This document shows positions 41,069 through 52,871 of a DNA stretch of 64,000 nucleotides, piece after piece. Origin of the DNA: Megalopta genalis (Eukaryota > Arthropoda > Insecta > Hymenoptera > Halictidae); assembly GCF_051020955.1 (NCBI RefSeq), contig NW_027476864.1, positions 62,001 through 126,000 on the forward strand, read 5' to 3'. Within the stretch, counting starts at the first letter, position 1, and every line of letters starts with the position of its first letter. The position numbers were made by a program, and so were the translations under genes. The notes under the pieces are model-generated. The model was not told the DNA's origin. It saw nothing but the letters and a program-made list of their open reading frames with translations, and made no database searches.

Positions 41069-41924
41069 TTGAAGCTAACTCGGTCGTTTCGCAATGCAGT
41101 TGATGCTTAATCAAGTATAAAACAAGTATTTGAAGCTAAACCATTTATTTCGCATGCATTTTAAGCTAAGACTTCTACTTTGCATGAAATTGAAGCTAAA
41201 TCATGTGTTTCGCATGGATTTGAAACTAAGCCTCCTACTTCGTACTGATTTAAATCTAAATCTTGTGTTTCGTTTGAATTTGAAACTAAGCCTTCTACTT
41301 CGCATTAATTAGAAGCTAATTCGTGTGTTTTTGCATTTGAAGCTATATCTCTTATATTCGCAAGTATTTGAATCCCAATCATTCGTTTCGCATGGATTTG
41401 TAGCAAAGTCGTTTGTTTCGCATGCAGTTGAAGCTAAATCATGTATATCACAAGTATTAGAAGCTAAATCATTTGATTCGCATGGATTTGAAGCTAAGCC
41501 TTCTACTTCGCATTGATTTGAAGCTTAATCATGTATTTCGCTTGGATTTGAAGCTAGATCGTGTTTTTCGCATGTATTTAAAGCGAACACGTTTGTTTCG
41601 CATGCTGTTGAAGCTAAATCTAGTATATCAAAAGTATTTCAAGCTAAACCATTCGTCTCGCATGGATTTGAAGCTTGGCCTTCTACTTCGCATGCATTCG
41701 AAGCTAAATCATGTGTTTCTATTGGATTTGAAGCTAACTCGTTTGTTTCACATGCAGTTGAAGCTAGTCATGTATATCACAAGTATTTAAAGCTAAACCA
41801 TTCGTTTCGCATGGATTTGAAGCTAAGGCTCCTACTTCGCATTGATATGAAGCTAAATCAGGTGTTTCGGATGGATTTGAAGCTAACTCGTTTGTTTCGA
41901 ATGCAGTTGAAGCTAACTCATGCA

Positions 41925-42466
41925 TATCACCAGTATTTGAAGCTACACCATTTGTTTCGCGTGGATTCGAAGATAAGCCTTCTACTTCTCATTGGTTTGA
42001 AGCTAAATCATGTATGTCACAAGTATTTGAAGCTAACACGTTTGTTTCGCATGCAGTTGAATCTATATCACTTATGTTCGCAAGTATTTGAAGCTAAATC
42101 ATTCGTTTCGCACGGAGTTGATGCTAAGCCTTCTACTTCGCATGGATTTATAGCTAACACGTTTGTTTCGCATGCAGTTGAAGCTAAATCATGTTTATCA
42201 CCAGTATTTGAAGCTACACCATTTGTTTCGCGTGGATTCGAAGATAAGCCTTCTACTTCTCATTGGTTTGAAGCTAAATCATGTATGTCACAAGTATTTG
42301 AAGCTAACACGTTTGTTTCGCATGCAGTTGAATCTATATCACTTATGTTCGCAAGTATTTGAAGCTAAATCATTCGTTTCGCACGGAGTTGATGCTAAGC
42401 CTTCTACTTCGCATGGATTTATAGCTAACACGTTTGTTTCGCATGCAGTTGAAGCTAAATCATGTT
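41925..42466. repeat. 271-bp tandem duplication
   Basis: 41925-42195 and 42196-42466 are direct tandem copies with an offset of 271 bp, starting at TATCACCAGTATTTG and TATCACCAGTATTTG. 271 is nine 30-bp monomers plus one base because each copy includes one 31-bp monomer (CACTTATGTTCGCAAG). The next repeat of the entry point, at 42467, reads TATCACAAGTATCTG, so there are only two copies. Confidence 0.93.
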
Positions 42467-43531
42467 TATCACAAGTATCTGAATCTAAACCGTTTGATTC
42501 GCATGGATTTGAAGCTAAGCGTTCCACATCGCATTGATTTGAAGCTAACTCGATTGTTTCGCCTGCATTTGAAGCTATATCACTTACATCGCAATTATCT
42601 GAAGATAAATCATTTGTTTCTCATGTATTTGAGGCTAAGCCGTCTATTTCGAATTTATTTGAAGCTAAATCATCTGTTTCGCATGGATGTGAAGCTAACT
42701 CGTTTTTTTCGCCTGTATTTGAAGATAAATCATGTATATCACAAGTATTTGAAGCTAAACCATTCGCATCGCATGGATTTGAAGCAAAGCCTTCAACTTC
42801 GCATTGACTTGAAGATAAATCATGTGTTTCGCTTGGATTTGAAGCTAACTCGTTTCTTTCGCATGCAGTTGAAACTAAATTATGTATATCACAAGCATTT
42901 TAAGCTAAACCATTTGATTCGCATGGATTTGAAATTAAGCCTTCTACTTCGTACTGATTTGAAGCTAAATCATGTGTTTCGTTTGAATTTGAAACTAAGC
43001 CTTCTACTTCGCATTGTTTTGAAGCTAAATCGTGTGTTTCGCATGGATTTGGAGCTAACTCGATTGATTCGACTGCATTTGAATCTATATCACTTATATC
43101 CCAATTATCTGAAGATAAATCATTTGCTTCTCATGTATTTGAAACTAAGCCGTCTATTGCGCATTGATTTGAAGCTAAATCATATTTTTCGCATGGATTT
43201 GAAGCTAACTCGTTTGTTTCGCATGCAGTTGAAGCTGAATCATGTATATCACAAGTATTTGAAGCTAAACCATTTGTTTCGCATGGATTTAAAGATAACA
43301 CGATTGTTTCGCATGCAGTTGAAGCTATATCATGTATATCACAAGTATTTGAAGCTAAACCATTTGATTCGCATGGACTTGAAGCTAAGCCTTCTACGTC
43401 GCATTGATTTGAAGCTAAGCCTTCTATTTCGCATTGATTTGAATCTAAATCATGTGTTTCGCTTGATTTTGAAGCTAACCCGTTTGTTTCGCATGCAGTT
43501 AAGGCTGAATCATGTATATTACAAGTATTAG
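42434..43531 (+). other. Plus-strand open frame (365 codons), probably not a gene
   Basis: Same LKL-type decapeptide frame as the 383-codon one. It begins inside the second copy of the 271-bp duplication and ends in ordinary satellite. A minus-strand open frame of 177 codons overlaps it at 43131-43664, showing that two opposite frames stay open together simply because of the monomer sequence. No start signal, domain or composition change sets this stretch apart from the array around it. Confidence 0.1.
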
Positions 43532-44065
43532 AAGCTAATTCATATGATTCGCATGGATTTGAAGATAAGCCTCCTACATCGCATTGATTTGAATCTAACT
43601 CGATTGTTTCGCCTACATTTGAAGCTATATCACTTATATTCGCAAGTATTTGACGGTCAATCATTCGTTTCGCATGAATTTGAAGCTAAGCCTTCTACTT
43701 CGCATTGATTTGAATCTAAGTCATGTGATTCACTTGGATTTGATGCTAACCCATCTACTTCGCATTCATTTGAAGCTAAATCATGAGTTTCGCTTGGATT
43801 TGTAGTTAACACGTTTGTTTCACATGCACTTGAAGCTCAATCATGTATATCACAAGTATTTGAAGCTGAACAATTTGTTTCGCATGAATATTAAGTTATA
43901 CCATGTGCTTCGCATGAATATGAATCTAAACGATGTGTTTCGCATGAATTTAAAGCTAAATCATTAATATCAAAATTATTTGAAACTAAACCATTTGTTT
44001 CGCATGGTTTCGAAGATAAGCCTTCTACTTCGCATGGATTTGAAGCTAATCCTTCTACTTCGCAT
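43521..44065. repeat. Block shared with 48691-49235 (offset 5170 bp)
   Basis: About 545 bp match block P at a constant offset of 5170 bp. Shared rare variants include CATATGATTCG, TTGACGGTCAATCATTCG, TTGTAGTTAACACGTTTG and ATCATTAATATCAAAATTA. The copies differ at several positions, so this exchange is older than the near-identical P/Q and copy I-IV duplications. It shows that the middle domain and the P/Q domain share a common source. Confidence 0.83.
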
Positions 44066-45311
44066 TTATTTGAAGCTAAATCATATGTTTCGCTTGGATT
44101 TGAAGGTAACACGTTTGTTTCACATGCAGTTGAAGCTCAATCATGTATATCACAAGTAATTGAAGCTGAACAATTTGTTTCGCATAAATACTAAGTTAAA
44201 CCATGTTTTTCGCATGAGTATTAAGCTAAACCATGTTTTTGTAATGAATTTGAAGCTAAATCATGTGTTTCTCATGGATTTGAAGCTAACTCGTTTGTTT
44301 GGCATGCAGTTGAAGCTAAATCATGTATATCACAAGTATTGGAAGCCAAAACATTTGATTCGCATGAATTTGAAGCTAAATCATGTGTTTCGCTTGGATT
44401 TGAAACTAAGCCTTCTACTTCGCATTGATTAGAAGCTAAATCTTGTGTTTCATATGGATTTGAAGCTTATTCGGTTGTTTCACCTACATTCGAAGTTATA
44501 TCACGTATAATCGCAAGTATTTGAAGCTCAGTCATTCGTTTCGCATGGATTTGAAGCTAAGCCTTCTACTTCGCAATGATTTGAAGTTAAATCATATGTT
44601 TCGCTTGAATTTGAAGCTAACTCGTTTGTTTCTCCTGCAATTGAAGCTAAATCATGTATAACACAAGTATTTGAAGCTAAACCATCTGTTTCGCAAGGTT
44701 TCCAAGATATGCCTTCTACGTCGCATTGATTCGAAGCTAAATCATGTGATTCGCATTGATTTGAATCTGAATCATGTGATTCACTTGGATTTGATGCTAA
44801 CCATTCTACTTCGCATTGATTTGAAGCTAAATCATGTGTTTCGCTTGGATTTGAAGGTAACACGTTTGTTTCACATGCAGTTGAAGCTCACTCATGTATA
44901 TCACAAGTATTTGAAGCTGAACAATTTGTTTCGCATGAATATTAAGGTAAACCATGTGCTTCGCATGAATATGAATCTAATCGCTGTGTTTCGCATGAAT
45001 TTAAAAATAAATCATTTATATCAAAAGTATTTGAAGCTAAACCATTTGTTTCGCATGGTTTCGAAGATAAGCCATCTACTTCGCATTGATATGAATCTAA
45101 ATCATGCGTTTCGCATGTATTCGGAGCTAACTAGTTTGTTTCGCCTGCATTTGAAGATAAATCATGTATAGCACAAGTGTTTGAAACTAAACCATTTGTT
45201 TCGCGTGGATTTGAAGATAAGCCTTCAACTTCGCATTGATTTGAAGATAAATCATTTGTTTCGCTTGGATTTGAAGCTAACTCGTTTGTTTCGCATGCAT
45301 TTGAAGCTAAA

Positions 45312-46007
45312 TCATTGTATATCACAAGTATTTGAAGCTAAACCACTTGTTTCACATTGATTTGATGATAAGCCTTCTACGTCGCATTGTTTTGAAGCTA
45401 AGCATTCTACTTCGCATTGATTCGAAACTAATTCATGTGAATCGCATGGATTTGTGGCTAACTCGTTTGTTTCGCATGCAGTTGAAGCTAAATCATGTAT
45501 ATCACAAGTATTTGAAGCTAAAACATTTGTTTCGGATGGATTTGAAGATAAGCCTTCTATTTCGCATTGATTTGAAGGTAAATCATGTGTTTCACTTGGA
45601 TTTGAAGCTAACTCGTTTGTTTCGCATGCAGTTGAAGCTAAATCATGTTTATCACAAGTATCTGAATATAAACCATCTGTTTCGCATGAATATTGAGCTA
45701 AACCATGTGATTCGCATGAATTTGAAGCTAAATGATGTGTTTCGCTTGGTTTTGAAGCTAACTCGTTTGTTTCGCATGCAGTTGAAGCGAAATCATGTAT
45801 ATCACAAGTATTGGAAGCCAAACCATTTGATTTGCATGTATTTGAAGCTAAATCATGTGTTTCGCTTGGATTTGAAACTAAGCTTTCTACTACGCATTGA
45901 TTAGAAGCTAAATCTTGTGTTTCGTATGGATTTGAAGCTAACTCGGTTGTTTCGCCTGCATTCGAAGTTATATCACGTATAATCGCAAGTATTTGAAGCT
46001 CAGTCAT
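45312..46007 (-). other. Longest minus-strand open frame (231 codons), most protein-like frame
   Basis: On the minus strand the monomers read as CEVEGLASNP, CETNGLASNT, CDIHDLASTA, CETNELASNP and SETHDLASNQ. The common pattern is Cys/Ser, Glu/Asp, variable, variable, Asp/Glu/Gly, Leu-Ala-Ser-Asn. Differences between classes here are often conservative or silent (TGC/TGT, GGT/GGC, AAT/AAC, GAA/GAT), more so than in the plus-strand frames. It is hydrophilic with one Cys about every ten residues and no known domain that I recognise. The frame closes at 31-bp monomers and reopens after them. Without transcript evidence I treat it as a by-product or as a relic of a repeat-protein gene. Confidence 0.15.
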
Positions 46008-46510
46008 CCGTTTCGCATGGATTTGAAGCTAAGCCTTCTACTTCGTATTGATTTTAGGCTAAATCGTGTGTTTCGCATGTATTTGAAGCTATATCACTTA
46101 TATCGCAAGTATTTGAAGCTAAATCATTTGTGTCGCATGGATTTGAAGCTAAGTCTCCTACTACGCATTGATTTGAAGCTAAATCATGTGTTTCGCTTTG
46201 GATTGAAGATAACTCGTTTGATTCGCATGCAGTTGAAGCTAATCCTTATACTTCGCATTGATTTGAAGCTAAATCATGTGTTTCGCTTGGATTTGAAGCT
46301 AACTCGTTTGTTTCGCATGCATTTGAAGCTATATTACTTATATCGCAAGTATTTGAAGCTAAATCATTTGTGTCGCATGGATTTGCAGCTAAGACTACTA
46401 TTTCGCATTGTTTTGAATCTAAATCAAACGTTTCGCATGGATTTGAAGCTAACACGGTTGTTTTGCCTGCATTCGAAGTTATATCACGTATAATCGCAAG
46501 TATTTGAAGC

Positions 46511-47116
46511 TCAGTCATTGTTTTCGCATGGATTTGAAGCTGAGCCTTCTACTTCGCATTGATTTGAAGCTAAATCGTATGTTTCGCTTGGATTTGAAGC
46601 TAACTCGTTTGTTTCTCCTGCATTTGAAGCTAAATCATGTTTATCACAAGTATTTGAAGCTGAACCATCTGTTTCGCATGGTTTCGAAGATAAGCATTCT
46701 ACTTCGCATTGATTTGAAGCTAAATCATGTGATCGACATTGATTTGAAGGTAACTCTTTTGTTTCGCATGCAGTTGAAGCTAAATCACGAATATCGCAAG
46801 TATTTGAAGCTAAACCATTTGATTCGCATTGATTTGTAGCTAAGTCTTCTACTTTACATGAATTTGAAGCTAAACCATGTGTCGCGCTTGAATTTGTAGC
46901 TAACTCGTTTGTTTCGCATGCAGTTGAAGCTAAATAATGTATATTACAAGTATTAGAAGCTAATTCATATGATTCGCATGGATTTGAAGATAAGCCTCCT
47001 ACTTCGCATTGATTTGAATCTAAATCATGCGATCCACTTGGATTTGATGCTAACCCTCCTACTTCGCATTGATGTGAAGCTAAATCATGTGTTTCGCTTG
47101 GGTTTGAAGGTAACAC
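46511..47116 (-). other. Minus-strand open frame (201 codons), duplicated in block Q
   Basis: Same LASN decapeptide frame. An almost identical copy lies at 52954-53559 in block Q, with one residue difference seen (CEVGGLASNP against CEVEGLASNP near the start). It survives in both copies because the P and Q blocks are nearly identical, which does not show selection. I see no start-site context or domain. Confidence 0.1.
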
Positions 47117-48002
47117 GTTTGTTTCACATGCAGTTGAAGCTAAACCATGTATATCACAAGTATTTGAACCATAATCATTCGGTTCGCATGGATTTGAAGC
47201 TAAGCCTTCTACTTCGCATTGATTTGAAGCCGAATCATGTGTTTCGCTTGGATTTGAAGATAACTCGGTTGTTTAGCCTGCATTCGTAGTTATATCACGT
47301 ATAATCGCAAGTGCTCGAAGCTCAGTCATCCGTTTCGCATGGATTTTGAAGCCAAGCCTTCTACTTCGCATTGATTTGAAACTAAATCATGTGAATCTCT
47401 TGGATTTGATGCTAAGCCTTCTACTTCGCATGGATTTGAAGCTAAATCAAGTGTTTCGCTTAGATTTGCAGCTATCTCGTTTGTTTCGCATGCAGTTGTA
47501 TCTAAATCATGTATATCACAAGTATTTGAAGCTAAACCATTTGTTTCTCATGTATTTGATACTATGCCTTCTACTTCGCATTGATTTGAAGCTAAATCAA
47601 GTGTTTCGCATGGATTTGAAGATAACTCGTTTTTTTCGCATGCAGTTGAATCTATATCACTTATATTCGCAAGTATTTGAAGCCGAATCATATGTATCGC
47701 ATAGAATTGAAGCTAATCCTTCTACTTCGCATTGATTTGTGACTAAATCATGTGCTCCGCATGGTTTTCAAGATAACTCGTTTGCTTCGCATGCAGTTGA
47801 ATCTAAATCATGTATATCACATGTATTTGAAGCTTCTTCTTCGCATTGATTTTAAGCTAAATCGTGTGTTTCGCATGTATTCGAAGCTAACTCGTTTGTT
47901 TCGCCTGCATTTGAAGCTATGTCACTTATATTCGCAAGTATTTGACGGTCAATCATTCGTTTCGCATGAATTTGAAGCTAAGCCTTCTACTTCGCTTTGA
48001 TT

Positions 48003-50778
48003 TGAAGCTAAATCATGTGTTCTCTTGGATTTGAAACTAACTCGTTTGTTTCGCAAGCAGTTGAAGCTAAATCATGTTTATCACAAGTATCTGAATCTAA
48101 ACCATCTGTTTAGCGAGAATATGAAGCTATGAAGCTAAACCATGTGTTTTGCATTAATTTGAAGCTAAATCATATGTTTCGCTTGGATTTGAAGCTAACT
48201 CGTTTGTTTCTCTTGCATTTGAAGCTAAATCATGTATATCACAAGTATTTGAAGCTAAGGCATGTGTTTCGCTTGGATTTTGACTAAGTCTTCTACTTCG
48301 CAATGATTTGAAGCTAAATCTTGTGTTTCGTATGGATTTGACGCTAACTCGGTTGTTTCGCCTGCATTCGAAGTTATATCACGTATAATCGCAAGTATTT
48401 GAAGCTCAGTCATTCTTTTCGCATGGATTTGAAGCTGAGCCTTCTACTTCGCATTGATTTGAAGCTAAATCATATGTTTCGCTTGGATTTGAAGCTAACT
48501 CTTTTGTTTCGCATGCAGTTGAGGCTAAATCACGAATATCGCAAGTATTTGAAGCTAAACCATTTGATTCGCATTGATTTGTAGCTAAGTCTTCTACTTT
48601 ACATGAATTTGAAGCTAAACCATGTGTCGCGCTTGAATTTGTCGCTAACTCGTTTGTTTCGCATGCAGTTGAAGCTAAATAATATATATTACAAGTATTA
48701 GAAGCTAATTCATATGATTCGCATGGATTTGAAGATAAGCCTCCTACTTCGCATTGATTTGAAGCTAACTCGATTGTTTCGCCTACATTTGAAGCTATAT
48801 CACTTATATTCGCAAGTATTTGACGGTCAATCATTCGTTTCGCATGAATTTGAAGCTAAGCCTTCCACTTCGCATTCATTTGAATCTAAATCATGTGATT
48901 CACTTGGATTTGATGCTAACCCTTCCACTTCGCATTGATTTGAAGCTAAATCATGAGTTTCGCTTGCATTTGTAGTTAACACGTTTGTTTCACATGCACT
49001 TGAAGATCAATCATGTCTATCACAAGTATTTGAAGCTGAACAATTTGTTTCGCATGAATATTAAGTTAAACCATGTGCTTCGCATGAATATGAATCTAAA
49101 CGATGTGTTTTGCATGAATTTAAAGCTAAATCATTAATATCAAAATTATTTGAAACTAAACCATTTGTTTCGCATGGTTTCGAAGATAAGCCTTCTACTT
49201 CGCATGGATTTGAAGCTAATCCTCCTACTTCGCATTGATTTGAAGCTAATTCATGTGTTTAGCATCGATTTGAAGCTAACTGGTTTGTTTCGCCAGCAGT
49301 TGAAGCTAAATCATGTATATCACAATTATTTGTAGCTGAACCATTTGTTTCGTATGGATTTGAAGCTATGCCTTCTACTACGCATTGGTGTGAAGCTAAA
49401 TCATGTGTTCTCTTGGATTTGAAACTAACTCGTTTGTTTCGCAAGCAGTTGAAGCTAAATCATGTTTATCACAAGTATCTGAATCTAAACCATCTGTTTA
49501 GCGAGAATATGAAGCTATGAAGCTAAACCATGTGTTTTGCATTAATTTGAAGCTAAATCATATGTTTCGCTTGGATTTGAAGCTAACTCGTTTGTTTCTC
49601 TTGCATTTGAAGCTAAATCATGTATATCACAAGTATTTGAAGCTAAGGCATGTGTTTCGCTTGGATTTTGACTAAGTCTTCTACTTCGCAATGATTTGAA
49701 GCTAAATCTTGTGTTTCGTATGGATTTGACGCTAACTCGGTTGTTTCGCCTGCATTCGAAGTTATATCACGTATAATCGCAAGTATTTGAAGCTCAGTCA
49801 TTCTTTTCGCATGGATTTGAAGCTGAGCCTTCTACTTCGCATTGATTTGAAGCTAAATCATATGTTTCGCTTGGATTTGAAGCTAACTCTTTTGTTTCGC
49901 ATGCAGTTGAGGCTAAATCACGAATATCGCAAGTATTTGAAGCTAAACCATTTGATTCGCATTGATTTGTAGCTAAGTCTTCTACTTTACATGAATTTGA
50001 AGCTAAACCATGTGTCGCGCTTGAATTTGTCGCTAACTCGTTTGTTTCGCATGCAGTTGAAGCTAAATAATATATATTACAAGTATTAGAAGCTAATTCA
50101 TATGATTCGCATGGATTTGAAGATAAGCCTCCTACTTCGCATTGATTTGAAGCTAACTCGATTGTTTCGCCTACATTTGAAGCTATATCACTTATATTCG
50201 CAAGTATTTGACGGTCAATCATTCGTTTCGCATGAATTTGAAGCTAAGCCTTCCACTTCGCATTCATTTGAATCTAAATCATGTGATTCACTTGGATTTG
50301 ATGCTAACCCTTCCACTTCGCATTGATTTGAAGCTAAATCATGAGTTTCGCTTGCATTTGTAGTTAACACGTTTGTTTCACATGCACTTGAAGATCAATC
50401 ATGTCTATCACAAGTATTTGAAGCTGAACAATTTGTTTCGCATGAATATTAAGTTAAACCATGTGCTTCGCATGAATATGAATCTAAACGATGTGTTTTG
50501 CATGAATTTAAAGCTAAATCATTAATATCAAAATTATTTGAAACTAAACCATTTGTTTCGCATGGTTTCGAAGATAAGCCTTCTACTTCGCATGGATTTG
50601 AAGCTAATCCTCCTACTTCGCATTGATTTGAAGCTAATTCATGTGTTTAGCATCGATTTGAAGCTAACTGGTTTGTTTCGCCAGCAGTTGAAGCTAAATC
50701 ATGTATATCACAATTATTTGTAGCTGAACCATTTGTTTCGTATGGATTTGAAGCTATGCCTTCTACTACGCATTGGTG
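48003..50778. repeat. 1388-bp tandem duplication inside block P
   Basis: 48003-49390 and 49391-50778 are direct tandem copies. I saw no differences in the lines I compared, and their frame translations on both strands are identical. Entry is marked by TCATGTGTTCTCTTGG (a 29-bp monomer) at about 48014 and 49402. A third entry point at 50779 continues as GTGTTCCGTGCGG. Block Q has a single copy (54446-56103, enlarged by its own 270-bp duplication), so the 1388-bp duplication probably arose after P and Q separated. Confidence 0.93.
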
Positions 50779-52871
50779 TGAAGCTAAATCATGTGTTCCG
50801 TGCGGATTTGAAACTAACTCGTTTGTTTCGCCTGCATTTGAAGCTATATCATTTATATTCGCAAGTATTTGTAGCTGAACCATTCGTTTCGCATGGATTT
50901 GAAGCTAAGCCTTCTACTTCGCATTCATTTGAAGCCGAATCATGTGTTTCGCTTGGATTTGAAGATAACTCGGTTGTTTCGCCTGCATTCGTAGTTATAT
51001 TACGTATAATCGCAAGTACTTGAAGCTCAGTCATCCGTTTCGCATGGATTTTGAAGCCAAGCCTTCTACTTCGCATTGATTTGAAGCTAAATCATGCGTT
51101 TGGAATGTATTCGAAGCTAACTCGTTTGTTTCGCCTGCATTGGAAGCTATATCACTTATATTCGCAAGTATTTGAAGCTAAACCATTTGTTTTGCATGGT
51201 TTCGAAGTTAAGTCTCCTACTTCGCATTGATTTGAAACTAACTCGTTTGTTTCGCCTGCATTTGAAGCTATTTCACTTATATTCGCAAGTACTTGTAAGT
51301 TAATCATTCGCTTCGCATGGATTAGCAGCTAAGCCTTCAACTTCGCATTGATTTGAAGCTAAATCATGTGTTTCGCTTGGATTTGAAGCTAGATCATGTG
51401 TTTCGCTTGGATTTGAAGCTATCTCGTTTGTTTCGCATGCAGTTGAAGATAAATCATGTATATCACAAGTAATTGAAGCTAAACCATTTGTTTCGCATGG
51501 ATTCGAAAATCAGCCTTCTATTTCGCATTGATTTGAATCTAAATCATGAGTTTCGCATGGATTTGAAGCTAACTCGTTTGTTTCGCATGGATTTGAAGCT
51601 AACTCATTTGTTTCGCATGCAGTTGAATCAAAATCATGTATATCACTAGTATTTGAAGCTAAACCATTTGAATCGAATGGATTTGGAGCTAAGCATTCTA
51701 CTTCGCATTGATTTGGAGCAAAATCATGTGTTTCGCATGGATTTATAGCCTACACGTTTGTTTCGCATGCAGTTGAAGCTATTTCACTTATATTCGAAAG
51801 TACTTGTAAGTTAATCATTCGCTTCGCATGGATTAGCAGCTAAGCCTTCAACTTCGCATTGATTTGAAGCTAAATCATGTGTTTCGCTTGGATTTGAAGC
51901 TAGATCATGTGTTTCGCTTGGATTTGAAGCTATCTCGTTTGTTTCGCATGCAGTTGAAGCTAAATCATGTATATCACAAGTATTTGAAGCTAATTCATTT
52001 GATTCGCATAGATTTGAAGATAAGGCATCTACTTCGCATTGATTTGCAGCAAAATCAAGTGTTTCGCTTGGATTTGAAGCTAACTCGTTTATTTCGCATG
52101 CAGTTGAATCTCAATCATGTATATCACAAGTATTAGAAGCTAAACCATTTGATTCTCATGGATTTGTAGCTAAGCCTTCTACTTCGCATTGATTTGGAGC
52201 TAAATCATGTGTTTCGCATGGATTTAAAGCTAACACGTTTGCTTCGCGTGCAGTTGAAGCTCAATCATGTATTTCACAAGTATTTGAAGCTAAACCATTT
52301 GTTTCGCATTGGTTTTAAAGCTAAGCATTCTACTTCGCATTGATTTGACCCTAAATCATGTGTTTCGCACGGATTTGAGGCTAACTCCTTTGTTTCGCAT
52401 GCAGTTGAAGCTCAATCATGTATATCACAAGTATTTGAAGCTGAACAATTTGTTTCGCATGAATATAGAGTTAACTCATGTGCTTCGCATGAATATGAAT
52501 CTAAACGATGTGTTTCGCATGAATTTAAAGATAAATCATTTATATCAAAAGTATTTGAAGCTAAACCATATGTTTCGCATGGTTTCGAAGATAAGCCTTC
52601 TACTTCGCATGGATTTGTAGCTAAAACATGTGTTTCGACTGAATTTGAAGCTAACACGTTTGTTTCGCACGCAGTTGAAGCTAAACCATGTATATCACAA
52701 TTATTTGAAGCTGAACCATTTGTTTCGCATGGATTTGAAGCTAAGCCTTCTACAACGTATTTATTTGATGCCAAGTCACGTGTTTCGCATTGATTTGAAG
52801 ATAGCTCGTTTGTTTCGTCTGTATTTGTACCGATATCACTTATATACGCCAGTATTTGAAGATAAATCATT

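Larger units (their letters stand above)
37901..46428. repeat. Diverged satellite domain between the two mega-duplications
   Basis: Same monomer classes as elsewhere, but without a second near-identical copy of the whole segment in the window. From 38.0 to 40.3 kb a theme containing AAATCAGCCTTCTATTTCGC recurs at about 38706, 39246 and 39846 (spacings 540 and 600 bp, both multiples of 30). A variant with CATGGACTTAAAGCTAACAC is interleaved at about 38960, 39415, 40075. Local duplications and one broken junction (41029-41068) are listed separately. I see no gene. The long open frames here (262 codons at 39174-39962, 365 codons at 42434-43531) have the repeat-derived composition. Confidence 0.88.
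46429..52871. repeat. Large duplication block P (6443 bp)
   Basis: It matches block Q at an offset of 6443 bp up to about 49202, at 6713 bp over 49203-49390, and at 5325 bp from 50779 onward. The changes in offset are fully explained by a 1388-bp tandem duplication in P and a 270-bp one in Q (6443 + 270 - 1388 = 5325). Few substitutions separate P and Q (AACCCTCCTAC near 47055 against AACCCTTCTAC in Q; ACCATAATC near 47170 against ACCTTAATC). The left boundary falls after ATCAAACG at 46428. Confidence 0.92.
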
